A stretch of 64,000 nt of DNA from CAVSUB01 sp963816725 (GTDB lineage: Bacteria; Acidobacteriota; Vicinamibacteria; Vicinamibacterales; 2-12-FULL-66-21): assembly GCA_963816725.1 (NCBI GenBank), contig CAWFMC010000018.1, positions 248,001 through 312,000 of the forward strand, given 5' to 3'. The translations under genes were made by a program, and so were the position numbers. Positions 1-8,264 of this stretch are shown piece after piece; positions within the stretch are counted from its first letter, which is position 1; each line of letters begins with the position of its first letter. A model generated the notes under the pieces. The model made no database searches. It worked only from the letters and a program-made list of their open reading frames with translations, and had not been told where the DNA came from.

Positions 1-1653
1 TCCGATGTCCGAATACGTGGAGTTCCCGTAGCCCTGGACGTAGGCCGCCGGCGTTCCCTTTTGCAGGCCGTCGAGCGACGACGTGACGCCGAGTGCGGGA
101 ATCGGACTGAAGATGTAGCGCCCGCCGAAGTGCAGCGGCAGCGTGTTGCCATCGCCGGGAAACGCGAGGTGGTTGTACTCGCCGCCAGCCTTGAACTGAT
201 GCGCGCCGGTGAAAAAGCTCAGCGTCTCCAACAGCTGCAGCCGCCGGTTGACGCGCAGTTGCGGCGTGACGCGCTGGCGCCCGACGCTGGCCACCCCGGT
301 GACCTCGAGCGTCGGACCGCCCTGATCGACTTCAGTGCACTCGCCGCCACAGAGCGGGTCCAGGGCTTGGACGTTCTGCCGCTCGTAGGCGTATTGCGCC
401 CGCGCTTCGCTGATCCACGTGCGGGCGAAGACGGCGGTCTCGGCCGCCGAAAGTGACCAGTCAGTGCGAAGCTGCACGGTGCCTCGACTCCGCGCGACGA
501 TGCCGCCGAAATCGTCGATGCCCTCGCGGGTGATGTCGGCGAGATTCCCCCGCAGCACGAGCGCATGGTTCGATGACAACTGGTGATCGACCTTCCCGAG
601 AAGCTCGTTGTTTCTCACGTTCAGTGGGACGTTGCCCAACTCCACCGGAAAGCCAACGCTGTTGAGCACAGCGGCCGCCGTCGGGTCGATCGTGACGAGC
701 CGGCTGTCCTTGGCGTCCGTCCCCTCATAGGACAGAAAGAAGAAGCTCCGGTCCTTGCGGATCGGGCCACCGAGCGTCGCCCCTCCTTGCTGCTGCCGGA
801 ACGGCGCCTTCTCGAGATTCACGGGATTGCCGAACGTGTCGAACTGTTCGAAGTAGCTCTTCGCGTTCAGGCTCCGGTCGCGAAAGTAGTAGAACGCGTT
901 GCCATGAAAGGCGTTGGTTCCGCTCTTGGTCACGATGTTGACGACCCCGCCGGCACTCTTGCCGAACTCCGCCGAGTATGAATCCGCCAGAACCTGGAAC
1001 TCTCGCACCGCTTCCTGGCTGAAGGTCGCCCGCACCGCGCCGACCACGGGATCATTGTTGTCGAGGCCGTCGACCATGACGTTGTTGGAGCGGCCACGCT
1101 GCCCCGTGAATGAGAGCCCGGACGTCGTCGTGACGCCCTGCTGTGGTGTGTGGTCAATCGACACGCCGGGGGTGATCACGGAAAAACTCATGAAGTTGCG
1201 GCCATTGCTCGGAAGGCGCTCGATCTGATCCCGGCTCACGACCGACGACAGCTCGGTGCGACTCACCTGGACCAGCGGGACCTCGGCTGCGGCGGTGGCC
1301 GATTCCAGGACCATCGCCAGCGTCAACTTGAAATCGATGGTCACGGATTGGCCGAGCAACAGGACCACGCCCTCTCGCGTCTGGGTCGTGAAGCCGGCGA
1401 GCGCCACGCTGACGGTGTAGGTGCCGGGTGGGAGCGCGGGTACGTCGTAGTGGCCTTTGTCGTCGGTGACGACGGTGCGAGCAATATTGGTGTCGACGTT
1501 GGTGACGGTGATTCTGGCCGCCGGCACCAGCGCCTCGGTCTGATCGATGACGTTCCCACCGAGATCGGCGCCCGTCAGGCGCGCCTGGCCCAGCGCACTG
1601 ACTGGCAGCGCGAGCAGCAGGGCGACCGCCGCGAGCGTGATTCGTCCACTCAT
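1..1653 (-). CDS. TonB-dependent receptor, Oar-like, N-terminal part (3' end outside window)
   Basis: This is an outer-membrane receptor of the acidobacterial Oar/CarboxypepD_reg type, probably importing an oligosaccharide, peptide or metal chelate; the substrate cannot be told. Reading minus from ATG at 1653 gives a signal peptide (MSGRITLAAVALLLALPVSA), a carboxypeptidase-regulatory-like beta-sandwich at about residues 25-110 (GHYDVPALPPGTYTV), and a plug domain with RLPSNGRNF, VDGLDNNDP and SAEFGKSAGGVVNIVTKSG. The frame stays open to base 1, so about 550 residues of a protein that usually exceeds 900 are present and the barrel is mostly missing. The receptor stands alone here; the next gene, uraD, is on the same strand but about 190 bases upstream. 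Confidence 0.9.
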   Translation of the reverse strand, partial: MSGRITLAAVALLLALPVSALGQARLTGADLGGNVIDQTEALVPAARITVTNVDTNIARTVVTDDKGHYDVPALPPGTYTVSVALAGFTTQTREGVVLLLGQSVTIDFKLTLAMVLESATAAAEVPLVQVSRTELSSVVSRDQIERLPSNGRNFMSFSVITPGVSIDHTPQQGVTTTSGLSFTGQRGRSNNVMVDGLDNNDPVVGAVRATFSQEAVREFQVLADSYSAEFGKSAGGVVNIVTKSGTNAFHGNAFYYFRDRSLNAKSYFEQFDTFGNPVNLEKAPFRQQQGGATLGGPIRKDRSFFFLSYEGTDAKDSRLVTIDPTAAAVLNSVGFPVELGNVPLNVRNNELLGKVDHQLSSNHALVLRGNLADITREGIDDFGGIVARSRGTVQLRTDWSLSAAETAVFARTWISEARAQYAYERQNVQALDPLCGGECTEVDQGGPTLEVTGVASVGRQRVTPQLRVNRRLQLLETLSFFTGAHQFKAGGEYNHLAFPGDGNTLPLHFGGRYIFSPIPALGVTSSLDGLQKGTPAAYVQGYGNSTYSDIG

Positions 1654-1846
1654 GTCGCGCAGGACCATGTCACCGGCGAAGGTCGACGAGTTTCATGATG
1701 AGCTGAGGATAGACGATATTCGGTGTAGATCCTGCGTCCCCTCCCTGCCGACAGGAAAGCGCGCCCGCGGACGGCGCGAGGCCAACCGGCGCTCGAAGAG
1801 CGTGGATCGCTGGAAGGAACGGCTGTGAGAGACCCATACTCGTCGC

Positions 1847-2350
1847 TCACCGGAGCTCGATCAGGCGCAGGCTCGTGATCGCCGCCTGCTCCGCGGCCGC
1901 GACGCGGATCTCGACCGCCGGATCGTTAGGGAGGCGGTCGCGCAAGAGCGCCAGCATCTCCTCCGCGGAGCGCCCGCGGGCACAGACGATGAAGATGTAG
2001 CCGAAGGTCTCCTCGTAAAGACGATTCGCCTCGGACAGGGCGGTCAGAACCTCGCTGCGGGCACCCTCGAGGCCGCGCTGTTCGACTGCCGACAGATGGG
2101 CCGTTGTCGCGAACCGCCGCTCCAGCGCATCGCGATCACCGATCTTCGGATGCTGCGCGAACGCTAGCCGCCAGTCGTCCTCACCAAGGCTCCACCACAC
2201 CTCCGCTGCCGACGAGAGCAGCGCCTCTTGATTGCCGAACGGACGCCGCGCCGCCATGCGCTCGACCCAGCGCGTCGAACCGCAGCAGGTCCGCAGCAAC
2301 TCGCGCGCTTCGGCCGCGCTCGCCTCATCGAGCCGGCGCCACGATGCCAT
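1847..2350 (-). CDS. uraD: 2-oxo-4-hydroxy-4-carboxy-5-ureidoimidazoline (OHCU) decarboxylase
   Basis: The enzyme decarboxylates OHCU to S-allantoin, the third step of urate breakdown, and is cytosolic. The 167-residue protein has the usual length. It shows the HPKIGD motif around residue 67 that carries the catalytic His, the ETFGYIFIVCARGRS segment, and a C-terminal helix with E-x-R-V-A-A-x-E-Q. Its start overlaps the end of the allantoicase gene by 26 bases, so the two are read as one transcript and are probably translationally coupled. The upstream allantoicase and the divergent uricase, allantoinase and hydroxyisourate hydrolase supply the other steps of the pathway. Confidence 0.92.
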   Translation of the reverse strand: MASWRRLDEASAAEARELLRTCCGSTRWVERMAARRPFGNQEALLSSAAEVWWSLGEDDWRLAFAQHPKIGDRDALERRFATTAHLSAVEQRGLEGARSEVLTALSEANRLYEETFGYIFIVCARGRSAEEMLALLRDRLPNDPAVEIRVAAAEQAAITSLRLIELR

Positions 2351-3422
2351 GGACCCTCAGACGGCTGACCCCGCCGTCAGGAAAGATGTTGAGCCGCACG
2401 TGCGACACCGGTCCGGAAGGCAGCAACTCGCGCGAGAACAGGTGACGATGGTGAGCCCGGAGCTTGGTTTCGGGAAGCACCGGAAACCAGCCGGCGATAT
2501 CCATCGCTGCGACGTCATTGCTGGGCACAAGGCACCCTTCAACGGTGGCCCTGTCCGGATAGTTGCCTTTGAAATGGTTCGTGTCGATCTCGATTCGCGT
2601 CAACAGGCCGGGCGCGCCCAGGCGAACGACCGCCCAGTCGTGACCAGGTCCCCGGCGCCGGCGTGTCTCCCAGCCATCGCCCATGTTCGCCGCCCGGTCC
2701 GGCATGAGCATGTTCCCCACCGCACCGAAGTGCATGTCGCTGGCGGCGATGACGCGACCGCCGTTACGGATGCTCGCGAGATCGACCGATCGCCGCGTTG
2801 TCGCAAGATCCGTCCAGTCCAGAATGACGTCGCCGTACGCACGAAAACGGGCAACGCCGCCGTCCGGATAGATGTTGAGGCGCAGGTGAGTCCAGGCTGG
2901 ACCGGGCTGAGCGGCCGGCGGCGAACCGTCCGCGCGGTTCGCGCCGCCGGCATCGATCGCGAAGTAGTTGTGGCTGTTTCCGTTCAAGGGCGACCGATCG
3001 AGAATGGTGACCCACGGGGCACCGAGTCGCCCGGCGATCGACGGGGTGAGCGGCCGTGCGTGGTCGAGGGCATCGATCGAGCACTGGGACGGGTGGTTCC
3101 CGACGAAGAAGCTGGTGTCCACGTCGACGCCGCGAACGGCCCCGCGCAGGCCCAAGCGGATCACGCACCAATCGTGACCTGGCGTTCGCTTGCGCCGCGA
3201 CTCCCAGCCGTCCATCCATTTGCCCCGCGAGGTGAATTTACCAGGGACGAAGATGGGCGGCTGCGGCTTCAGCAGGTTGGACCGAGGTGCGAAGAAATCG
3301 TCGCTGGCGTCGAGCGTGCGCCCGCCCACCCGCGCCGACGCCAGGTCCGCGAGTCGCGCGAACGCCGGAGTATCATCGTCGCCAATCGGTCCGGGGCCGA
3401 GGTGTTCCGCGGAGTTCTGCAT
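2325..3422 (-). CDS. alc: Allantoicase
   Basis: The enzyme hydrolyses allantoate to ureidoglycolate and urea, the last step encoded in this cluster. The 365-residue protein shows the duplicated allantoicase domain: the first copy has DASDDFFAPRSNLLKP and MDGWESRRKR followed by GHDWCVIRLG, and the second has ASDMHFGAVGNMLMPDRA and MGDGWETRRRR followed by GHDWAVVRLG. The ATG at 3422 is preferred, and a GTG two codons further upstream (3428) is possible. The ATG overlaps the divergent uricase ATG (3421) within the palindrome GCATGC, so any promoter must lie inside the neighbouring coding sequence. The 3' end overlaps uraD. Confidence 0.93.
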   Translation of the reverse strand: MQNSAEHLGPGPIGDDDTPAFARLADLASARVGGRTLDASDDFFAPRSNLLKPQPPIFVPGKFTSRGKWMDGWESRRKRTPGHDWCVIRLGLRGAVRGVDVDTSFFVGNHPSQCSIDALDHARPLTPSIAGRLGAPWVTILDRSPLNGNSHNYFAIDAGGANRADGSPPAAQPGPAWTHLRLNIYPDGGVARFRAYGDVILDWTDLATTRRSVDLASIRNGGRVIAASDMHFGAVGNMLMPDRAANMGDGWETRRRRGPGHDWAVVRLGAPGLLTRIEIDTNHFKGNYPDRATVEGCLVPSNDVAAMDIAGWFPVLPETKLRAHHRHLFSRELLPSGPVSHVRLNIFPDGGVSRLRVHGIVAPAR

Positions 3423-4254
3423 GCTCACTCAGTCGTCGTACGGCAAGGAACGCATCCGGCTCGTGCAGGTGCTGCGACGCGCGGACCGGGATGACCTACG
3501 CGATGTCACCGTCGCCGTGCGCTTCGACGGCGATTACGGCGCCGCCTACACGGAAGGCGACAACAGCAACATCCTGCCCACCGACACGATGCGGAACACG
3601 GTCTACGCGCTCGCGGCGCAGGAGGCGGTCCAGGACATCGAGTCGTTTGGCCTGCGCCTCTCGCAACACTTCCTCGCAGGCAACAGATGCCTGACGCGAG
3701 TCACCATCGACCTCTCGGAGCACCACTGGGACCGCATCGCAGACGGCGATCGCGAACATCGGCACGCGTTCCTGCGGCGCGGCCCGGAGACGCGCACGGC
3801 GTCGGTGTCGGCCGATCGCGACGTGTCTACTGTCTCGGCCGGGGCGGCGGACCTGCTGATCCTGAAGTCCGCGGAGTCGGCCTTCACCGGCTTCCCGCGT
3901 GACGAATACACCACACTCGCCGAAACCCGAGACCGTCTGCTCGTGACGTCCCTGACCGCCACCTGGCAGTACCGCGACCACTCGATCCCCTTCGATCCAA
4001 CCTGGCAGACCGTCAGACAGACGATGCTGGATGCGTTTGCCGGCCATCGCAGCGAATCCGTTCAGCACACCCTTCACGCAATGGGCCAGGCCGTCCTCGA
4101 CACTGTCGACGCGGTCGCGAGCATCCGCCTCGTCATGCCGAACCGCCACCACCTGCCCTTCGATCTCTCGCGCTTCGGGCTGGAGAACCGCAACGAGATC
4201 TTCGTGGCGACCGAGGAACCGTACGGACTCATCGCCGCAACGCTCGCCCGATGA
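3421..4254 (+). CDS. Factor-independent urate hydroxylase (uricase)
   Basis: Cofactor-free urate oxidase converts urate and O2 to 5-hydroxyisourate and H2O2. The 277-residue protein begins MLTQSSYGKERIRL, which matches the family N-terminus and contains the catalytic Lys. TEGDNSNILPTDTMRNTVYA contains the catalytic Thr, and the C-terminal half has the NRHHLPFDLSRFGLENRNEIF signature. A longer open frame reaches back to 3190, but residues before this Met do not resemble uricase and lie antisense to allantoicase. A GGAG at about 3411-3414 is a plausible ribosome-binding site and lies inside the allantoicase frame on the other strand. Allantoinase follows after 15 bases. Confidence 0.94.
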   Translation: MLTQSSYGKERIRLVQVLRRADRDDLRDVTVAVRFDGDYGAAYTEGDNSNILPTDTMRNTVYALAAQEAVQDIESFGLRLSQHFLAGNRCLTRVTIDLSEHHWDRIADGDREHRHAFLRRGPETRTASVSADRDVSTVSAGAADLLILKSAESAFTGFPRDEYTTLAETRDRLLVTSLTATWQYRDHSIPFDPTWQTVRQTMLDAFAGHRSESVQHTLHAMGQAVLDTVDAVASIRLVMPNRHHLPFDLSRFGLENRNEIFVATEEPYGLIAATLAR

Positions 4255-4269
4255 CGACCGGACGATTAT

Positions 4270-5631
4270 ATGAAACCAGCGTTCGTGCGCAGTACGCGGG
4301 TCGTGCTTCCTGACGGGACCCAGCCGGCCACGATTCACCTGAAAGAGGGGCGGATTGCGGCCGTTCGTCCGCACGGGGATGCTGCGTCGGGATCCGGCGG
4401 CCTCGATGCTGGAGATCTCGTGGTACTGCCGGGCCTGGTGGACACGCACGTCCATCTCAACGAGCCGGGCCGCACCGAGTGGGAGGGATTCGCCCATGGC
4501 ACGCGCGCCGCAGCCGCGGGCGGCGTCACCACGTTGGTCGATATGCCGCTGAACAGCCAGCCGGCGACCGTCAGCGTGGCAGCGCTGGACGCCAAGATGC
4601 ACGCGACGGCTGGGCAGCTCCATGTCGACGTGGGGTTCTGGGGAGGCGTCGTGCCCGGGAACAGCGCCGCTCTCGGACCGCTCGTCGAACGCGGCGTCCT
4701 CGGGTTCAAGAGCTTCCTGGCGCCGTCAGGTGTCGAGGAATTTCCGCACGTCGACGAGTCCGATCTTCGCGAGGCGCTGCCTGTCGTGGCGGCGATGGGA
4801 GTCCCGCTCCTGGTCCATGCGGAATGGCCCGCACTGCTGCGCGAGGCGGACGCCTCCAGCGATCCGGAGTTGTACCAGACATGGCTCGACACACGGCCGG
4901 TAGCGAGCGAGCAGGCGGCCATCGACCTGTTGATCGGCCTGGCGCGCGAGTCCGGCGCCCATGTGCATGTCGTCCACCTCTCGTCGGCGGCGCCGCTTGC
5001 GGCGATTCGCGCCGCGCGGGCGAGCGGCGTCGCCATCTCGTGCGAGACGTGTCCGCACTACCTCACGTTCGAGGCGGGACAGATCGCGCGCGGGGCCACC
5101 GCCTTCAAATGCGCGCCGCCCATCCGCAACGCGCGCGAACGTGACTCTCTCTGGCAGGGTCTGACGGCCGGCGACATCGATGTCATCGCGAGCGACCACT
5201 CACCCGCTCCAGCGGCGCTCAAGGCGGGTGACTTCATGACGGCGTGGGGCGGCATCGCCTCGCTGCAGCTCGCCCTGGCAGCCGTCTGGACGGGTGCGTC
5301 TGCGCGGGGCATCCCGTTCGATCGGATCGCGCGCTGGATGTGTTCGGCGCCGGCAACGCTCGCCGGGCTCGATCAGGTCAAGGGCAGCATCGCCGTTGGC
5401 CACGATGCGGATCTGGTGATTTGGGATCCTGAGGCCGAGCAGCGAGTCCAACCATCCGCTCTGCACCACCGCCACCCGATCACACCGTATGCGGGCCTGT
5501 CCCTGCGAGGCGTCGTGCACACCACGATCCTGCGCGGGCGGGTGATCTTCGACAACGGCACGTTGTCGGAGGCCACCGGAAGGATGATTCTCGGCCGTCG
5601 CGCGGCATTAGAGGCGCCGGCGCCATCGTAA
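4270..5631 (+). CDS. allB: Allantoinase (dihydroorotase-type amidohydrolase)
   Basis: This zinc amidohydrolase opens the allantoin ring to give allantoate. The 453-residue protein has normal length. It shows the metal motif DTHVHLNEPGRTEWEGF near residues 58-75, a carbamylatable Lys in LGFKSFLAPSG, LLVHAEWP, HVVHLSSA and the ASDHSPAP Asp motif, all in the order expected for the cyclic amidohydrolase TIM barrel. It sits 15 bases after uricase and 14 bases before the hydroxyisourate hydrolase, so the three plus-strand genes are one operon. Dihydroorotase or hydantoinase is a less likely alternative because every neighbour belongs to urate catabolism. Confidence 0.93.
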   Translation: MKPAFVRSTRVVLPDGTQPATIHLKEGRIAAVRPHGDAASGSGGLDAGDLVVLPGLVDTHVHLNEPGRTEWEGFAHGTRAAAAGGVTTLVDMPLNSQPATVSVAALDAKMHATAGQLHVDVGFWGGVVPGNSAALGPLVERGVLGFKSFLAPSGVEEFPHVDESDLREALPVVAAMGVPLLVHAEWPALLREADASSDPELYQTWLDTRPVASEQAAIDLLIGLARESGAHVHVVHLSSAAPLAAIRAARASGVAISCETCPHYLTFEAGQIARGATAFKCAPPIRNARERDSLWQGLTAGDIDVIASDHSPAPAALKAGDFMTAWGGIASLQLALAAVWTGASARGIPFDRIARWMCSAPATLAGLDQVKGSIAVGHDADLVIWDPEAEQRVQPSALHHRHPITPYAGLSLRGVVHTTILRGRVIFDNGTLSEATGRMILGRRAALEAPAPS

Positions 5632-5645
5632 GGACGAGGCTCGCC

Positions 5646-5978
5646 ATGAACGGAATCACGACGCACGTGCTCGACACCTCCCGCGGCCGCCCTGCCGCGG
5701 GTGTGCCAGTCACATTGGAGCGGTTGACCGGCGCGGAATGGACGATCGCTGCTGCCGGCCGTACTGATGATGACGGCCGGTTGATCGCGTTGGCGGGCGA
5801 CACCGCACCTGGTACTTACCGGCTCGTGTTCGACACCGCCGCGTATTTTCAGGCGGATGGCAGGCGCGCATTCTATCCACACGTCAGCATCGCGTTCGAC
5901 GTTGGCGAGAGCGAGGCACATAGTCACGTGCCGTTGCTCCTGAGCCCGTTCGGCTACACGACCTATCGGGGGAGCTGA
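5646..5978 (+). CDS. uraH: 5-hydroxyisourate hydrolase (transthyretin-like)
   Basis: The enzyme hydrolyses 5-hydroxyisourate, the uricase product, to OHCU. The 110-residue protein has the transthyretin-related fold signature: ITTHVLDTSRGRPAAGVPV at the N-terminus with the active-site His, RTDDDGR in the middle, a FYPHVSIAFDV strand, and the family C-terminal tetrapeptide YRGS. It is the last gene of the plus-strand operon. About 300 bases without a recognisable gene follow before the MATE gene, so the operon probably ends here. Confidence 0.94.
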   Translation: MNGITTHVLDTSRGRPAAGVPVTLERLTGAEWTIAAAGRTDDDGRLIALAGDTAPGTYRLVFDTAAYFQADGRRAFYPHVSIAFDVGESEAHSHVPLLLSPFGYTTYRGS

Positions 5979-6276
5979 GCGAGAGCCGCGCGTGCCCTGT
6001 TGGATGCACTGGAGCAGCCATCACTGTGGATGAGTCTTCCGGAGGACCGCCACGCCCAAGTCCAGAACTTGACCACCGCCCACCGTGCCGTGCTACGCTG
6101 TTCATCCTTCTGAGAAGTCGATGAAGATTGACACCGCCATTCCGACCGGGTTCTTCCTGCTCGCCGCACCGGACCGCTTCTAATTTCAAGCGCCCGGTCC
6201 CGGGCACCCGCTCCCAGTTTCATAGTCGTTTTCGCTCGGTCCCCTCCGCCGCTGGCGTTCAGGGCTGACCCGCTGG

Positions 6277-7734
6277 ATGGTGCATCACATGTCATTGACC
6301 CTCGAACCCTCGTCTGCGGCGGCACCCTCCGCGTCGTCCGGGGAGCAGAACTCCGGTCTATGGACGACGTTTCGCGAGGCGGTTCGCGGATCGGCGATCG
6401 ACTACACGACGGCGCCCATCGGTCGTGCGGTCATCATGCTGGCCGTCCCGATGGTGATGGAGATGGCGATGGAGTCGATCTTCGCCGTCGCGGACGTGTT
6501 CTGGGTCGCCCATCTCGGCGCCAATGCCGTCGCCACGGTTGGTCTGACCGAATCGATGCTGACGATGATCTACACGGCGGCGATGGGGTTGTCGATCGGC
6601 GCGATGGCACTCGTATCGCGCCGTATCGGCCAGCGGGATGCCGACGGCGCCTCGCGGGCCGCCGCCCAGTCGATCCTGCTCGGGGTCATCGTCGCGGCGG
6701 CGATCGCCGTTCTGGCCGCGCCGCGCGCCTCCACCCTGTTGCACGTGATGGGTGCCTCTCCCGAGGTGATCAGCTCGGGGCACCTGTTCACTCAGATCAT
6801 GCTCGGCGGGAACGTCACCGTGGTGCTGTTGTTTCTCATCAATGCGGTGTTTCGCGGGTCGGGAGACGCGGCGATCGCGATGCGGGTGTTGTGGCTCGGT
6901 AACCTGCTGAACATCGTGCTCGGCCCCTGTTTCATCTTCGGGCTCGGACCCTTCCCCGAGCTCGGGGTTGCCGGCGCCGCCGTCGCGACCAACATCGGAC
7001 GAGGATGCGCGGTCATCTATCAGATCGTGACGCTCGTGCGCGGGAACGGACGTGTGCGCCTGAGGCGCGAGCATCTCCGCGTCGACGTTTCGCTGATGCG
7101 GAGCGTCCTCCGCCTCTCCGGATCCGGCACCATACAGATCCTGATCGGCACGGCGAGTTACATCGGTCTGGTCCGGATCATCTCCGTGTTCGGGAGCGAT
7201 GCGCTCGCGGGTTACACGATCGGTATTCGGGTCATCATCTTCGCGCTGCTGCCGGCCTTCGGCGTGAGCAACGCCGCCGCGACGATGGTCGGGCAAAACC
7301 TCGGCGCAGGTCATCCGGATCGCGCGGAGCGTGCGGTGTGGACCGCCGCGCTCTACAACATGATCTTCCTGGGTAGCATCGGTCTCGTCTTCCTGCTGGC
7401 GGCGCGGCCGATTGCCGGACTCTTTACCGCCGATCCAGCCGTCCAGCCGTTCGCCGTCAGCTGTCTGCGCACGGTGAGCCTCGGGTTCCTGTTCTACGCG
7501 GTCGGCATGGTCCTGACGCAATCGTTCAACGGGGCAGGCGACACGTGGACGCCGACGCTCATCAATCTGGGTGTGTTCTGGCTGTGGGAGATCCCGCTGG
7601 CGTGGTGGCTGGCGGTGCACGCGGACTTCGGTCCCCGCGGGGTGTTCATCGCGCTGACCGTCGCCTACTCGACGCTCGCCGTCGTCAGCGCCGCGCTCTT
7701 CAGGCGCGGAGGGTGGAAGACGCAGAGGGTGTAA
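6277..7734 (+). CDS. MATE-family efflux transporter
   Basis: This is an inner-membrane Na+/H+-coupled multidrug and toxin extrusion transporter. The 485-residue protein has two similar halves of hydrophobic helices. Typical segments are PMVMEMAMESIFAVADVFWVAHLGANAVATVGL in the first half (a longer match than is usual for MATE helix 1-2) and FGVSNAAATMVGQNLGAGHPDRAERAV in the second, followed by GMVLTQSFNGAGDTWTPTLINL. ATG at 6277 and ATG at 6289 are both possible starts, since no clear Shine-Dalgarno site separates them. It is separated from the urate operon by about 300 bases, so a role in purine transport is not indicated. The substrate is unknown. Confidence 0.9.
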   Translation: MVHHMSLTLEPSSAAAPSASSGEQNSGLWTTFREAVRGSAIDYTTAPIGRAVIMLAVPMVMEMAMESIFAVADVFWVAHLGANAVATVGLTESMLTMIYTAAMGLSIGAMALVSRRIGQRDADGASRAAAQSILLGVIVAAAIAVLAAPRASTLLHVMGASPEVISSGHLFTQIMLGGNVTVVLLFLINAVFRGSGDAAIAMRVLWLGNLLNIVLGPCFIFGLGPFPELGVAGAAVATNIGRGCAVIYQIVTLVRGNGRVRLRREHLRVDVSLMRSVLRLSGSGTIQILIGTASYIGLVRIISVFGSDALAGYTIGIRVIIFALLPAFGVSNAAATMVGQNLGAGHPDRAERAVWTAALYNMIFLGSIGLVFLLAARPIAGLFTADPAVQPFAVSCLRTVSLGFLFYAVGMVLTQSFNGAGDTWTPTLINLGVFWLWEIPLAWWLAVHADFGPRGVFIALTVAYSTLAVVSAALFRRGGWKTQRV

Positions 7735-7778
7735 CGGGCAAAGCCGGACGGCTTCCCGTGCATTGCGGCCACCGCGGC

Positions 7779-8027
7779 TCAGTCGTCGTGATGATCGTGA
7801 CGATAGTGGCTGGCTTCCTTTTGTTTCGCCTGCGATTTCTGGCGCTGTGCCGCCGCGAAACCAGTGCGGTTCCGCTCCGAGGCGCCCTCTGAGCTGACGG
7901 CAAACATGGACAGCAGCCGCTCGAGGGTGGTCGCCCCGCACGACGGGCACGCGGGCGTGGCGGCACCTCGGACGAGGAGCTCGAACTGGCTCTCACACGC
8001 GAGGCAGCGGTATTCGAACAATGGCAT
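7779..8027 (-). CDS. FmdB-family zinc-ribbon protein
   Basis: This 82-residue protein is a putative small regulatory zinc ribbon of the FmdB/CxxC_CXXC_SSSS family. It begins MPLFEYRCLACESQFELLVR, and the metal-binding pairs are CLAC and CPSC, followed by GATTLERLLSMFAVSS as in the family. The open frame extends upstream to 8180, but the residues before this Met are not family-like. The tail is rich in Lys, Gln and His (SHYRHDHHDD) and may bind metal weakly. It stands alone between two plus-strand genes. Confidence 0.85.
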   Translation of the reverse strand: MPLFEYRCLACESQFELLVRGAATPACPSCGATTLERLLSMFAVSSEGASERNRTGFAAAQRQKSQAKQKEASHYRHDHHDD

Positions 8028-8264
8028 GTCTACACTCTGGGGTTTGACACTGTCCAGGTTGCCAATAAGTACATCGAATTCGCGGGCGGGACGCAAGGCT
8101 CGAGCGGAGTTCAACGCGACAGGACTCGGCAACTCGTGTTCACGCATCCATGTCCACTCACGCTTATCTCGGCCGCTCATCAGCTTGCGGCGCTCGGTAA
8201 GTCACGTCGCGTATTCTTGCCGTAACGACCCTCGGGACGGAACAGCCGCCCGACGCGAGACAGT

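Noticed and set aside
2232..3494. 420-codon plus-strand open frame opposite allantoicase
   Set aside because: Allantoicase motifs on minus are unambiguous, and this frame has none.
6121..6183. 20-codon frame MKIDTAIPTGFFLLAAPDRF before the MATE gene
   Set aside because: It may be the start of a lost flavin-dependent oxidoreductase, but it is too short to support as a gene or leader peptide.
6277..7734. MATE transporter as the urate or allantoin transporter of the purine cluster
   Set aside because: There is a gap of about 300 bases after uraH, and MATE proteins are exporters not known for purine uptake.
6358..7950. 530-codon minus-strand open frame opposite the MATE gene
   Set aside because: It is a high-GC antisense shadow with Arg/Asp/His-rich low-complexity sequence and no motifs, while the plus strand is a clear transporter.
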